From contig DATKRZ010000023.1 of the NCBI GenBank assembly GCA_035531955.1, forward strand, positions 1-64,000: a stretch of DNA of 64,000 nucleotides. Reading direction: 5' to 3'. Origin of the DNA: Bog-756 sp035531955. GTDB taxonomy: Bacteria > Actinomycetota > Acidimicrobiia > Acidimicrobiales > RAAP-2. The position numbers and the translations under genes were made by a program. Every line of letters begins with the position of its first letter. Position 1 is the stretch's first letter. Of the stretch, positions 50,858-59,008 are shown in pieces. The notes below the pieces were generated by a model. It was not told the origin of the DNA. It was given only the letters and a program-made list of their open reading frames with translations, and ran no database searches.

Positions 50858-51370
50858 ATGGCACAGCTTCCGGTCAAGGATGACGAGCGGCTCACCACGG
50901 TCGGGCTGCTGTTCGAATCGGCCTCCGGACTGCGTCGTTTGTTCCAGACCCGGCTCGAGGCCGAGAGGTCGCTGTCCAACCAGTCGTTCGAGGTCCTGAT
51001 CCGCCTGGCCCGGTCCCCCGGCTCAGAGCTGCGGATGAGCGAGCTGGCGGCCCAGGCCTCCCTCACCCCGAGCGGGCTGACCCGCTCGGTGGACCGCCTT
51101 CAGGAACAGGGCCTGGTGGCCAGACGGGTCTGCCCCGACGACCGACGGGGTGCGTTCGCCGTGCTGACCACAGACGGCCGGGCTCTGATGGACAAGGCCA
51201 TACCGGCCCACGTCGCCCACGTCGATGAGGTGCTGCGGGGCCTGTACACCGCCGACGAGGAGGAGATGCTGTCCCTCCTCCTGCGCAAACTCCGTGACCA
51301 TCTCTTCGCCGCCGATGCCGAGTGGGGTCTCACCGCGGAGGACGCCGACATCTGCCCGGGGGCCGAATAG
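50858..51370 (+). CDS. MarR family transcriptional regulator
   Basis: This 170-residue winged-helix regulator has the recognition helix region MSELAAQASLTPSGLTRSVD followed by the wing VARRVCPDDRRGAFAVLTT with the conserved DxR, and flanking dimerisation helices. MarR proteins usually repress a divergent gene until a ligand or oxidant binds; here that gene is yceI. It has no obvious redox Cys pair (Cys in VCPDD and ICPGA only). It is probably leaderless and autoregulated. It converges on the M48 gene with 40 bases between. Confidence 0.9.
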   Translation: MAQLPVKDDERLTTVGLLFESASGLRRLFQTRLEAERSLSNQSFEVLIRLARSPGSELRMSELAAQASLTPSGLTRSVDRLQEQGLVARRVCPDDRRGAFAVLTTDGRALMDKAIPAHVAHVDEVLRGLYTADEEEMLSLLLRKLRDHLFAADAEWGLTAEDADICPGAE

Positions 51371-51410
51371 CAGGCCGACTGGGGCGGGCGGCCCAATTCC
51401 CGGGACCGAG

Positions 51411-52658
51411 TCAGTCGAGCGCCCAAGCGGCCGCCCGGACCCGGGTGTCGTCGAGGTTGCCCTCGATGGGCCCGCCTGCCGGTGCCCCCGCCATCGGGTC
51501 GATCCACAGCCACCGGGTGAGCGGAGCCGACCGGCCCGTCCCAGGGGGCCACTGTGCCCCGGCGCCCACGGCCCGCGCCATGGCGTCCAAGGCGGAGGCG
51601 ATGCCGGGGGGATACCGCACCACGCTCGCGGCCCGCTGGTCCGCTGAGAACTCACGACCCCATCCGACGAGCGAGTGCACCCGATCCGAGGCCTTCTGGC
51701 GTCCCAAAAAGGGCGCCAGAAGAGCGGCGGCAGCCACGGCGACGCCGGCCACCAGGGTGTCATAGCGCTTGATGTGCACCAGCTCGTGGGCCAACACCCC
51801 TTCCAGCTCCACGAGGGAGAGGGACTCCTCGAGCCCCGATGTCACCACCAGGGACGCCGTGCGCGGGTCCCGACCGACCGCCATGGCGTTGGGCACCGGG
51901 CTGGCGACCATCCAGACGGCCGGGCGCGGAAGACCCATGGTGGCGCACAGGCCGTCTACGAGGTTGTGGAGGCGCGGGTGCTCCCACTCGTCGCTCGGGG
52001 CAGCTCCCACCGATCGGAGGACGGCACGCGGCGCCCGCCGCCACAGCCACACGAAACCCCCCAGGGCGGCAACCACGAACACGGCCGCACCGACCACCGC
52101 CAGGCCGACGATAGCCAACACCGTGCCCACGACAGCCCCGGTGATCACACCCGGCGCGAGACAGATGGTCACAGCCCGCCGCCGGTTGGCGCGGGCCGCC
52201 TCCTCCTCGTTCCGCTCACCGCTGCGGTCGGCGGTCGCCGGCCCCACTCCGGCCGAGCGCGGTGGGTCGGTGGTGAGGTCGGCACCATCCTCTGAGGCCG
52301 GGCTCCTCTTGGGGCCACCGTCACCGGGCCGCCCCCGACCTGCGGGTCGGCTCCCACCCGACCGGGCCCCCGACCGGCCGCCCCCGGCTCTCGGGTTGCC
52401 GGAGGACCCACCCCGGCCCCGGTTGTTGCCGTTGCGGTTGTTGCCGTTGCGGTTGTTGCCGTTGCCGTTGTTGCCGTTGCCGTTGTTGCCGTTGCGCTTG
52501 TTTCCGCCCTCCGCCTTGCCGGCCTCCGCCTTGCCGGCGGCCCGGTTGCCCTGGCCATTCGCCGGCCCACCGGCGCGGCCCGCGGCCCGGGACCGAGCGC
52601 TGGTGTCGGAGCCGCGTGCCGACCGGCCCGGATCGGAGTCTTCTGGAGCGTCACCCAT
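51411..52658 (-). CDS. M48 family (HtpX-like) membrane metalloprotease with Asn/Gly-rich N-terminus
   Basis: The C-terminal 250 of 415 residues hold two adjacent helices (ITGAVVGTVLAIVGLAVVGA and VFVVAALGGFVWLW), the zinc motif LAHELVHIKRYDT and the third ligand region GREFSADQRAA, as in HtpX-type proteases of membrane quality control. The first 160 residues are disordered, with repeated NGNN units and Gly/Arg/Ser-rich sequence, and should be cytosolic. It lies 22 bases downstream of the pimA-like gene and is probably in that operon. Confidence 0.85.
   Translation of the reverse strand: MGDAPEDSDPGRSARGSDTSARSRAAGRAGGPANGQGNRAAGKAEAGKAEGGNKRNGNNGNGNNGNGNNRNGNNRNGNNRGRGGSSGNPRAGGGRSGARSGGSRPAGRGRPGDGGPKRSPASEDGADLTTDPPRSAGVGPATADRSGERNEEEAARANRRRAVTICLAPGVITGAVVGTVLAIVGLAVVGAAVFVVAALGGFVWLWRRAPRAVLRSVGAAPSDEWEHPRLHNLVDGLCATMGLPRPAVWMVASPVPNAMAVGRDPRTASLVVTSGLEESLSLVELEGVLAHELVHIKRYDTLVAGVAVAAAALLAPFLGRQKASDRVHSLVGWGREFSADQRAASVVRYPPGIASALDAMARAVGAGAQWPPGTGRSAPLTRWLWIDPMAGAPAGGPIEGNLDDTRVRAAAWALD
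52420..52503 (-). repeat. Short tandem repeat encoding NGNN/RNGNN units
   Basis: Plus-strand units gttgttgccgttgcg and gttgttgccgttgcc, about 15 bases each, repeat five times and encode an Asn/Gly-rich segment of the M48 protease. Confidence 0.8.
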
Positions 52659-52680
52659 GGTCGCGGCAGTCTACGGCCGC

Positions 52681-53910
52681 TCAGCCCTGTGGCCCGACCA
52701 CCGCGGAACGGTAGATGCCCTCGTACCACTCGGCCAGCCGGCCCATCGACCAGTGGGCGGCCCAACCCTCTGCGGCGTCCAGCCACCTCCGGCGGGATCC
52801 GTCGCCGCTGGAACCGTCCTCCCCCTCCACCCCGGCCGCCTCGGCCGCGTCGGCCGCGACGGGCCCGGCCCCGCTGAGCACGGCCGACAGGGCGCCGCCC
52901 AGGGCCCGACCGTCTCCCGGCGGCACGAGGAGGGCGTGCCCATCGGCCGCTTCCCGGTAGCCGTCGATGTCACTGGCCACCACCACGGCGCGGGCCGCCA
53001 TGGCCTCGAGCAGCACCATCCCGAAGGACTCTCCGCCGAGGGAAGGCGCACACACCAGGTCGGCGGCCACCAACCGGCGGGCCTTCTCCTGGTCGGAAAT
53101 CACCCCCAGCCAGTGGATGTCGGAAGATCCGGGGTAGGAGCGTCGCAGGGTCCCGGTCTGGGGCCCCTCCCCGGCGACCCAAAGCACCGGTTGGGCGACC
53201 CCCCCCGGCGCACCATCCCTCACCGTCGTCGTCGTGGCCAGGGCATCGAAGGCCTCGAGCAGGACGCCGAGACCCTTGCGCCCTTCGTGGCGGCCGACGA
53301 ACAAGACCGTGGGCCGCTCCTTCGGCCAGGGTTCGACCGACCGGTACGCATCGACCTCGACCCCGTTGAACCCGATCTTGTACGTTCCACCGAGGGCAGC
53401 CACAGCGGTCGACTCGGCGGCGGCCGACACGGCGCAGCGGACTGCGAACCGACGGGCCAGCCGCGTGGTCAGCGGACGCAGGGCCGTATAGAACGGGCTC
53501 CCGCCGCTGCGGTGGAAGGTCGCCACCATGGGCGGGAGGCCCCGCGCCCCGAGCAGTCCGTAGGGGAGGCCGGGGGTGAATGGCTCGTGCACATGGATCA
53601 AATCGAACCCGCCGGATCGGAGAATTCGCAGGGCGGAGCGGGCGGCGCTGACCGAGAGCGAGATGGGGGCGACGGAGCCGTTGCCCCGGACCGGGACCGA
53701 GCGGCCGGTGGCCACCACCTCGACACCAGGGGGGAGCCGGGCCCCGTCATCGACCGGCGCCATTACCGTTGTCCGGTGGCCCCGCGCCTCGAGGGCACGG
53801 GCCAGGCCCAGCACCTGACCCTGGACCCCGCCCGGCCGCGACAGGCTGTACGGGCAGACCAGGGCAATCCGCCACGATAGTGACGGCGAGGGAGCGGCTC
53901 TCTCCTCCAA
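52681..53910 (-). CDS. pimA: GT4 glycosyltransferase, PimA-like phosphatidylinositol mannosyltransferase
   Basis: This 409-residue GT-B enzyme shows IALVCPYSLSRPGGVQGQVL, DLIHVHEPFTPGLPYGLLGA, FNGVEVDAYR, LFVGRHEGRKGLGVLLEAF and the nucleotide-sugar motif APSLGGESFGMVLLEAMAA. These match PimA, which adds the first mannose from GDP-mannose to phosphatidylinositol. The pgsA-patA-pimA order supports this. The only in-frame start after the upstream stop is TTG at 53910; the sequence TTGGAGGAGAG puts a ribosome-site-like run on the start itself, so the true start is uncertain. An acidic insertion near residue 360 is not typical. Confidence 0.85.
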   Translation of the reverse strand: MEERAAPSPSLSWRIALVCPYSLSRPGGVQGQVLGLARALEARGHRTTVMAPVDDGARLPPGVEVVATGRSVPVRGNGSVAPISLSVSAARSALRILRSGGFDLIHVHEPFTPGLPYGLLGARGLPPMVATFHRSGGSPFYTALRPLTTRLARRFAVRCAVSAAAESTAVAALGGTYKIGFNGVEVDAYRSVEPWPKERPTVLFVGRHEGRKGLGVLLEAFDALATTTTVRDGAPGGVAQPVLWVAGEGPQTGTLRRSYPGSSDIHWLGVISDQEKARRLVAADLVCAPSLGGESFGMVLLEAMAARAVVVASDIDGYREAADGHALLVPPGDGRALGGALSAVLSGAGPVAADAAEAAGVEGEDGSSGDGSRRRWLDAAEGWAAHWSMGRLAEWYEGIYRSAVVGPQG

Positions 53911-53914
53911 GCGC

Positions 53915-55783
53915 TCAGTCCGCCGCGGACCGGCGTTCCCGGCGCCGGCTCCACTTGACGCCGTACATGGCGTCGTCCGCCCTGCTCAACAGTCGTGACG
54001 GGTCGGTATCGGCGTTGTCGGCGAAGACCCCTCCGACCGAGGCCAGGGCGGTCAGGGTACGGCCGTCGATCCGATAGGGACGCGCCAGCGCCGACGAGAT
54101 GCGATCGGCGATGAGGAGCATCTCCTCCTCCCCGCTCTCGATGTCGCAGACCACCACGAACTCGTCCCCACCCAGGCGGGCCACCGTGTCGGAAGGGCGC
54201 ACGACGGCCGAGAGCCGACGGGCCACTGCGATGAGCATGTCATCGCCCACGTCGTGCCCGAGCGCGTCGTTGATCTCCTTGAACTCATCGAGGTCGAGCA
54301 GGAACACCGCCACGCCCCGAATGTCCCCGGGCTCGGCCGGGGCAAGGTCATCCGGTGACTGCCTGGACAACCGGTCGATGGCCTCTTGGAGGCGCTCGGC
54401 GAGCAGCGTCCGGTTGGCCAGCCCGGTGAGCGGATCGTGGAGGGCGAGCTCGGCCAGTCGCTCCTCGTTCAACTTCTGTTCGGTGACGTCGTGCATGGCC
54501 ACCACCGCACCCAGCATCCAACCCTCATCGTCGACCAGCGCCTGCCCGTTGACGCTGACCTTCCGGCGGTCGCCGCTGGCCGACTCGAGGATGATCTGGA
54601 CGTCACGCAGCTGTTCGCCGGACATGGCCCGGATCAACGGGTTCTCCCGCTGGGGCATGGGCGATCCGTCCGGGCGGCGGAGTCCCTGGTCGGTCGGGAT
54701 CCGGCCGATCGGATCAGCGCCCTCCAACAGCCCGTGGAGCCGCCGGGCCGATGGGTTGAACACCGTGATGCGCCCTTCGGCGTCGCAGGCGACGATGCCC
54801 TCCTCCAGGGTGTCGAGCAGCACCTGGAGGAACTGCCCTTGCCGGTGGAGCTCGGAGGCGGAGTGCCGGGCCGCGGTGATGTCGGTGAAGGACGCCACCG
54901 CACCGGTGACCGCTCCCCCGGCGGCGACCATCGGCTGGGCGTTGACCCGCATCCACATCGACGGCCTTCCGGCCCGGCGCAGCCCGAGCACGACGCCCAC
55001 CGACCTCCGTCCACCACGGAGGCTCACGGCGAGGGGGTGGTCGCCGGGGTCGACGGGATCGCCGCCGGCGTCGACGAGCTCGAGGTCGCCCGACCGCCCC
55101 TTGCTCAGGAGGTCCACGAGCCGCTTGCCGATCAATCGGACCCGAGGGGCCTCGAACATCACCTCGAAGGCTTCGTTGACCCGGAGGACGACGCCCTCCG
55201 CATCCACCATCATCACCCCGTCGGCCAGCGATTCGATGATGGCCGACTGTCGCCGGTCCCCGTCCCGGATGCGCTGCTCGAGACGTTTGCGCTCGGTGAT
55301 GTCCCGAATGTTGACCACGATCCCGCCGATGGGGTCATCGAGATGGTTGGCAGCCACCGCGTCGACGTCGATCGGCGTCCCATCGGCTCGAAGGGTGCGC
55401 ATCTCGAGCGACACCGACAGTCGCCGATGCGCCACCAGGTCGCTGAAGAGCGCACGCACCGGCTCGACACTGAGCGTGTCGAACAGCGAGAAGGCATCGC
55501 GCCCGATGGCGTTGGTGACGTCGTATCCGAACAACCGCTCCGCTGACGCGCTGACGAACTTGAACCGGCCTTCGGCGCTGATCACGACGACCACGTCGAA
55601 CTCGTGCTCGGCCAACGAGTGGAACCTCGGCTCGCGCGCCGTCGGAACGGCACGGCGACCGGGTGGTCCCGCACCCGGAGGGGTGGCCGACCGGACCCGG
55701 CGCACCGGCCCCGGGAGGCCAGCCGGAGGGACGAACCCCTCGAGCGCCTCTGTGGGGAGCGGCCGGCTCTCGAATTTCGTCAT
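53915..55783 (-). CDS. Diguanylate cyclase with three PAS domains
   Basis: This 622-residue protein carries three PAS domains (about 55-175, 180-310, 320-450) and a GGDEF domain (about 455-615). The active site is intact (RLGGDEFVVV, GGDEF at 538-542), and an RxxD inhibitory site (RPSD, 529-532) sits five residues upstream, so it should make c-di-GMP with product feedback. No EAL or HD-GYP domain and no membrane segment are present, so it senses a cytosolic signal through PAS. Its ATG overlaps the patA stop (ATGA), and the pimA-like gene starts 4 bases after its stop. Confidence 0.93.
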   Translation of the reverse strand: MTKFESRPLPTEALEGFVPPAGLPGPVRRVRSATPPGAGPPGRRAVPTAREPRFHSLAEHEFDVVVVISAEGRFKFVSASAERLFGYDVTNAIGRDAFSLFDTLSVEPVRALFSDLVAHRRLSVSLEMRTLRADGTPIDVDAVAANHLDDPIGGIVVNIRDITERKRLEQRIRDGDRRQSAIIESLADGVMMVDAEGVVLRVNEAFEVMFEAPRVRLIGKRLVDLLSKGRSGDLELVDAGGDPVDPGDHPLAVSLRGGRRSVGVVLGLRRAGRPSMWMRVNAQPMVAAGGAVTGAVASFTDITAARHSASELHRQGQFLQVLLDTLEEGIVACDAEGRITVFNPSARRLHGLLEGADPIGRIPTDQGLRRPDGSPMPQRENPLIRAMSGEQLRDVQIILESASGDRRKVSVNGQALVDDEGWMLGAVVAMHDVTEQKLNEERLAELALHDPLTGLANRTLLAERLQEAIDRLSRQSPDDLAPAEPGDIRGVAVFLLDLDEFKEINDALGHDVGDDMLIAVARRLSAVVRPSDTVARLGGDEFVVVCDIESGEEEMLLIADRISSALARPYRIDGRTLTALASVGGVFADNADTDPSRLLSRADDAMYGVKWSRRRERRSAAD

Positions 55784-56691
55784 GGCCCGTCCTCGGGCCG
55801 GTCAACCGGCCGGTCCGCCGGCCACAGCGGTTGGAAGAGGTGCCACTGCTCGGGAGCCTGGAGGATCATCGCCTCGAACCGGGAGGCGATCTCCTGGGTC
55901 AGCCGGTTCACGTCGGATCGGAGGGGACCGCTCCGGGTCGTGTCCAGGGGGGGGTCGATCACGGCCCGGTGGTCCGCGCCCGGGCCGCTGTAGACGACGG
56001 CGGTGAGCAGCATTGCGCCGGTTCGCAGCGCCAGCGTGGCCGGGCCCGCCGGCATGGTCGTCTTCTCCCCGAAGAAATCGACTTCGACGCCGTTGCCGAC
56101 CAGGTCTCGGTCGCTCAGCAGGCCGACCAGGCCGCCCCGCTTCAGGGTCGAGATGATCGAGCTCCCCGAGGAGGGCCCGAGGGGCACGATGGTCAGACCC
56201 ATTCCGGCCCGTTGCTCCACCATGAACTCGAACAACTCGGGAGGCTCGATCCGTTCGGCCACCGCGGTCATCGGCATGTCCTGGGTGGCCAGAAATGCTC
56301 CCCCGAACTCCCAGCTCCCCACGTGCGGCAGTGCCATGATGACCCCTTTGCCGGCTGCCATCCCCTCCACCAGATGGTCGAAGCCCTGAATGAGCGTCCG
56401 CTGCTCCACTTCGATCGGCGACGTGCTCCCGAGTTGCGCGCCCTCGACCCAGTAGCGAGCGTAGGCCCGAAATGACCGCCGTGCCCAGTGCTGGAGGATC
56501 TCCTCGTCCCCGGAACCGGCGTCGAGGACCCGGCGCAGGTTTTTCATCACCATCTCGCGGTGGCCGTGGCGGACCTTGAACAGGACATCGCCGACCAGAT
56601 TGGCCATGCCCAGGGCGAGCGGTTCGGGGACCGCGGCCAGGCACTGGTTGAGGGTGGTGTACGTCCGGAAGACGACCTGGTCCTTGTTCAC
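55780..56691 (-). CDS. patA: LpxL/HtrB-type acyltransferase, PatA-like PIM acyltransferase
   Basis: This 303-residue enzyme of the lysophospholipid acyltransferase superfamily has the catalytic HX4E motif in LPHVGSWEFGGAF, then GLVGLLSDRDLVGNGVEVDF and PAGPATLALRTGA. In mycobacteria PatA (Rv2611c) acylates the mannose of PIM1 and sits between pgsA1 and pimA, exactly as here. It is 33 bases after pgsA and coupled to the diguanylate cyclase gene. Confidence 0.88.
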   Translation of the reverse strand: MNKDQVVFRTYTTLNQCLAAVPEPLALGMANLVGDVLFKVRHGHREMVMKNLRRVLDAGSGDEEILQHWARRSFRAYARYWVEGAQLGSTSPIEVEQRTLIQGFDHLVEGMAAGKGVIMALPHVGSWEFGGAFLATQDMPMTAVAERIEPPELFEFMVEQRAGMGLTIVPLGPSSGSSIISTLKRGGLVGLLSDRDLVGNGVEVDFFGEKTTMPAGPATLALRTGAMLLTAVVYSGPGADHRAVIDPPLDTTRSGPLRSDVNRLTQEIASRFEAMILQAPEQWHLFQPLWPADRPVDRPEDGP

Positions 56692-56724
56692 GGTCCCTGC
56701 GGGTCGAGTCGGTGCCCGGACAGA

Positions 56725-57501
56725 TCAGGGGTGCCGGCGGCCGGCCCGCTGCCGGATGCCCTGGCGGGCATGGCGGGCACGCCAGGTCCGGCCGGACCTG
56801 CTGGCCAGCTCCCCCTGCCGACGGGCCCGCCACCGCGACGGTGAGGCGGACGGGTTGCGGCCACGGGCCCGGGCGGCGACGCGTGTGCGCCGGTGCCTCA
56901 GCGGGCCGTCGACGAGCACGGGGGCCTCGGCCAGACGCCACACCTTCACGAATCTGCCGACGGCGGTGGCCGTGGTGAGCGCCAGCATGACCCAGAGGAC
57001 GGGAACCAGGAAGGCGGTGGAGATGAACGCGATCCCGAGAAGGATCATCCGCTCCGCCCGTTCCATAAGGCCGCCTTTGGCCGTGATGCCCAGGGACTCG
57101 GCCTTGGCCCGCTGGTAGGACACCAGCGAGGTGGCTCCGAGGATGGCGAAGGGCAGCAGGACCAGGTGGCCAGGATGGGCCCCCACCAGGTACCAGGCCA
57201 CACCACCGAGGATGAGCCCGTCAGCCACCCGGTCGGTCACCGAGTCGAAGAAGGCACCCCGCACCGAGGAGGTCCCCGACGCCTTGGCCACCGGCCCGTC
57301 CAAAAGGTCATGGAGGCCGGTCAGGATCAGCAGACCGATGGCCAGCGTGAAGTGCCCGGTGGCCACGGCCACGGCCGTGGCGGTGGCGGAGATCAACCCG
57401 GTGGCGGTCAGCATGTCGGCGGTGACGCCGAACCGCTGCAGCTTGCGGCCTACGGGACCGGTAGTCCGGTCGACCCCGTCGCGCCATCGCCCGTCAAACA
57501 T
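56725..57501 (-). CDS. pgsA: CDP-alcohol phosphatidyltransferase, phosphatidylinositol-phosphate synthase-like
   Basis: This 258-residue membrane enzyme has the CDP-alcohol motif with exact spacing: DLLDGPVAK, eight residues, GAFFDSVTD. The usual Arg after Ala is Lys here. In mycobacteria the homologous PgsA1 makes phosphatidylinositol phosphate from CDP-diacylglycerol and inositol phosphate. About five more helices follow, then a 55-residue Arg-rich tail that is longer than normal and probably cytosolic. GGAGGG lies five bases before the ATG. It leads the PIM-type operon. Confidence 0.88.
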   Translation of the reverse strand: MFDGRWRDGVDRTTGPVGRKLQRFGVTADMLTATGLISATATAVAVATGHFTLAIGLLILTGLHDLLDGPVAKASGTSSVRGAFFDSVTDRVADGLILGGVAWYLVGAHPGHLVLLPFAILGATSLVSYQRAKAESLGITAKGGLMERAERMILLGIAFISTAFLVPVLWVMLALTTATAVGRFVKVWRLAEAPVLVDGPLRHRRTRVAARARGRNPSASPSRWRARRQGELASRSGRTWRARHARQGIRQRAGRRHP

Positions 57502-57526
57502 CGAATCCCTCCAGAACGGTCACCAA

Positions 57527-57547
57527 ACCCTACCAGCTGCTAGCTGG
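57527..57547 (-). promoter_or_regulatory. Putative pgsA -10 box with an adjoining inverted repeat
   Basis: On the minus strand TAGGGT (57527-57532) is directly preceded by the inverted repeat CCAGCT-n3-AGCTGG (57533-57547), which would fall in the promoter spacer and could be an operator. The leader is about 20 bases with GGAGGG. Confidence 0.35.
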
Positions 57548-57856
57548 AGTTACCGCCACGACGGCCTCCCCGTCCGGCGTCCCACCGGGCCACCCCTGGC
57601 CCCGGGGCCAGTCCGGATGGGCCCGGCAACCACGGGGACCGAGGGATCGACCGGGGCATGAGAACGTCAGTCGGCATCGTTCCGGGGCTGGCCAGCCAGC
57701 GGGTGGCCCGGGCCACAGCAGTTGTCACCCCCGGGCGACAGCAGTGGCGCTCGAGGTGATTGCGAGTGTCCGCGCCGTTGCCCCCGGTGTCGACCGTCGC
57801 CATTCCACACCAACCGGCGCCCGTTCGCCACCGCCACGGGGCACAGACCGGGTCGG
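57548..57856. other. Gap between the VOC and pgsA genes, no gene seen
   Basis: A minus-strand frame runs through it but has no recognisable content. Confidence 0.35.
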
Positions 57857-58309
57857 TTACAGGGCCAACGGCTTGATGGGGGCCATGACCAGGCTCGGAT
57901 CGTGCTTCCAGTCCACTCCGGGGACGTCGATGTAGAGCTCGACCTCGTTGCCGTCGGGGTCGAGGATGTACAGGCTGTGGGTCACGGTGTGGTCGCTGGC
58001 GCCGACGACGGGCACGCCGGCCTCCTTCAGACGGGCCACCGCCTCGCGCAACTCGTCGTCGCTGTCCCCGACTCGCAGCCCGAAGTGGTAGAGGCCGATC
58101 CGCCTGCCCGCCGGGGGTGGGGAGGCCCCCTCCCCCACCTCGATCAACAGCAGTTCGTGATGGGTCCGCCCCGACGAGAACGCGGCCACCGGCATCCCGG
58201 GCGCTTCGGTGAACACCGGCTCCCACCCGAGCACGTCCCGGTAGAAGGCGGCTGACCGCTCCACGTTGCGCACATACAGCACCAGGTGCCCGAGCTCTTT
58301 GACCTGCAC
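57857..58309 (-). CDS. VOC superfamily (glyoxalase/extradiol dioxygenase-like) protein
   Basis: This 150-residue protein has two beta-alpha-beta-beta-beta units with metal ligands visible as His in KELGHLVLYVRN, His in GLYHFGLRV and Glu in NEVELYIDV, as in type I extradiol dioxygenases and related enzymes. Substrate unknown. The GTG at 58309 is preferred because GGGAG lies seven bases upstream; longer readings add only Arg-rich sequence. It lies 159 bases after the HIT gene. Confidence 0.85.
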   Translation of the reverse strand: MQVKELGHLVLYVRNVERSAAFYRDVLGWEPVFTEAPGMPVAAFSSGRTHHELLLIEVGEGASPPPAGRRIGLYHFGLRVGDSDDELREAVARLKEAGVPVVGASDHTVTHSLYILDPDGNEVELYIDVPGVDWKHDPSLVMAPIKPLAL

Positions 58310-58468
58310 GACCGCTCCCGTCTCCTCGCATGCTCTCGACTCGTCGGTCCCGCCTCCGTCGCCTCGCCGGTCCCGACTCCGTCGCCCTCTCACCTACTCG
58401 GTGGGCAACACCGGGCCGGGCACTTCGATTCCGGCCGGCCCAGGAGCTGAGGGCGCCGAGCGTCGCCC

Positions 58469-59008
58469 TCAGCCCGGCCACACCGCGTGGATGCGCTTCC
58501 AGCTGGCGGCCAGGGTCTCGGGGAGCACCCTGGTCCCGGCCACCGAGGTCATGAAATTGGTGTCTCCCAGCCATCGGGGGACGGCGTGCAGGTGGAGGTG
58601 GCGGGGGATGCCGGCACCGGCTGCCCGCCCGAGGTTCGCCCCGACGTTCATCCCGTCCGGTCCGAATGCCGCCTCGAGGGCCGCCACCCCCTGTCGGAGC
58701 GCCGACCACATCTCCGAGGCCTCCCCGTCGGTGAGGTCGGCCAGAGACCCGACGTGGCGCAGGGGGAGGACCATGAGATGCCCGCTGGCGTACGGGTAGG
58801 CGTTCAGCACCGCGTAGGTGTGCGACCCGGTCCACAGGACACCGTTCTCCGCCGAGGGAGGACCGCTGTCGGCGATGCGGCAGAAGACGCAGTGGGCGGG
58901 ATCATCGAGACGATGGGAGTCGACGCCGCCGGGGACGGCGGGTTCCACCGAGGCGGCCGAGGCCACGTAGTCTCCCCGCCACCCGGCCCACAGGTGCTCG
59001 AGGCTCAC
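58469..59008 (-). CDS. HIT family hydrolase/phosphorylase (Rv2613c-like)
   Basis: This 179-residue HIT protein has an N-terminal zinc-type CVFC motif (HCVFCRIADSG), SGHLMVLPLRHV and the catalytic triad HLHLHAVPRWLGDTNFM. The M. tuberculosis protein in the same position has been characterised as an Ap4A phosphorylase, so nucleotide dinucleoside-polyphosphate cleavage is likely. Its GTG overlaps the thrS stop (GTGA). Confidence 0.92.
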   Translation of the reverse strand: MSLEHLWAGWRGDYVASAASVEPAVPGGVDSHRLDDPAHCVFCRIADSGPPSAENGVLWTGSHTYAVLNAYPYASGHLMVLPLRHVGSLADLTDGEASEMWSALRQGVAALEAAFGPDGMNVGANLGRAAGAGIPRHLHLHAVPRWLGDTNFMTSVAGTRVLPETLAASWKRIHAVWPG

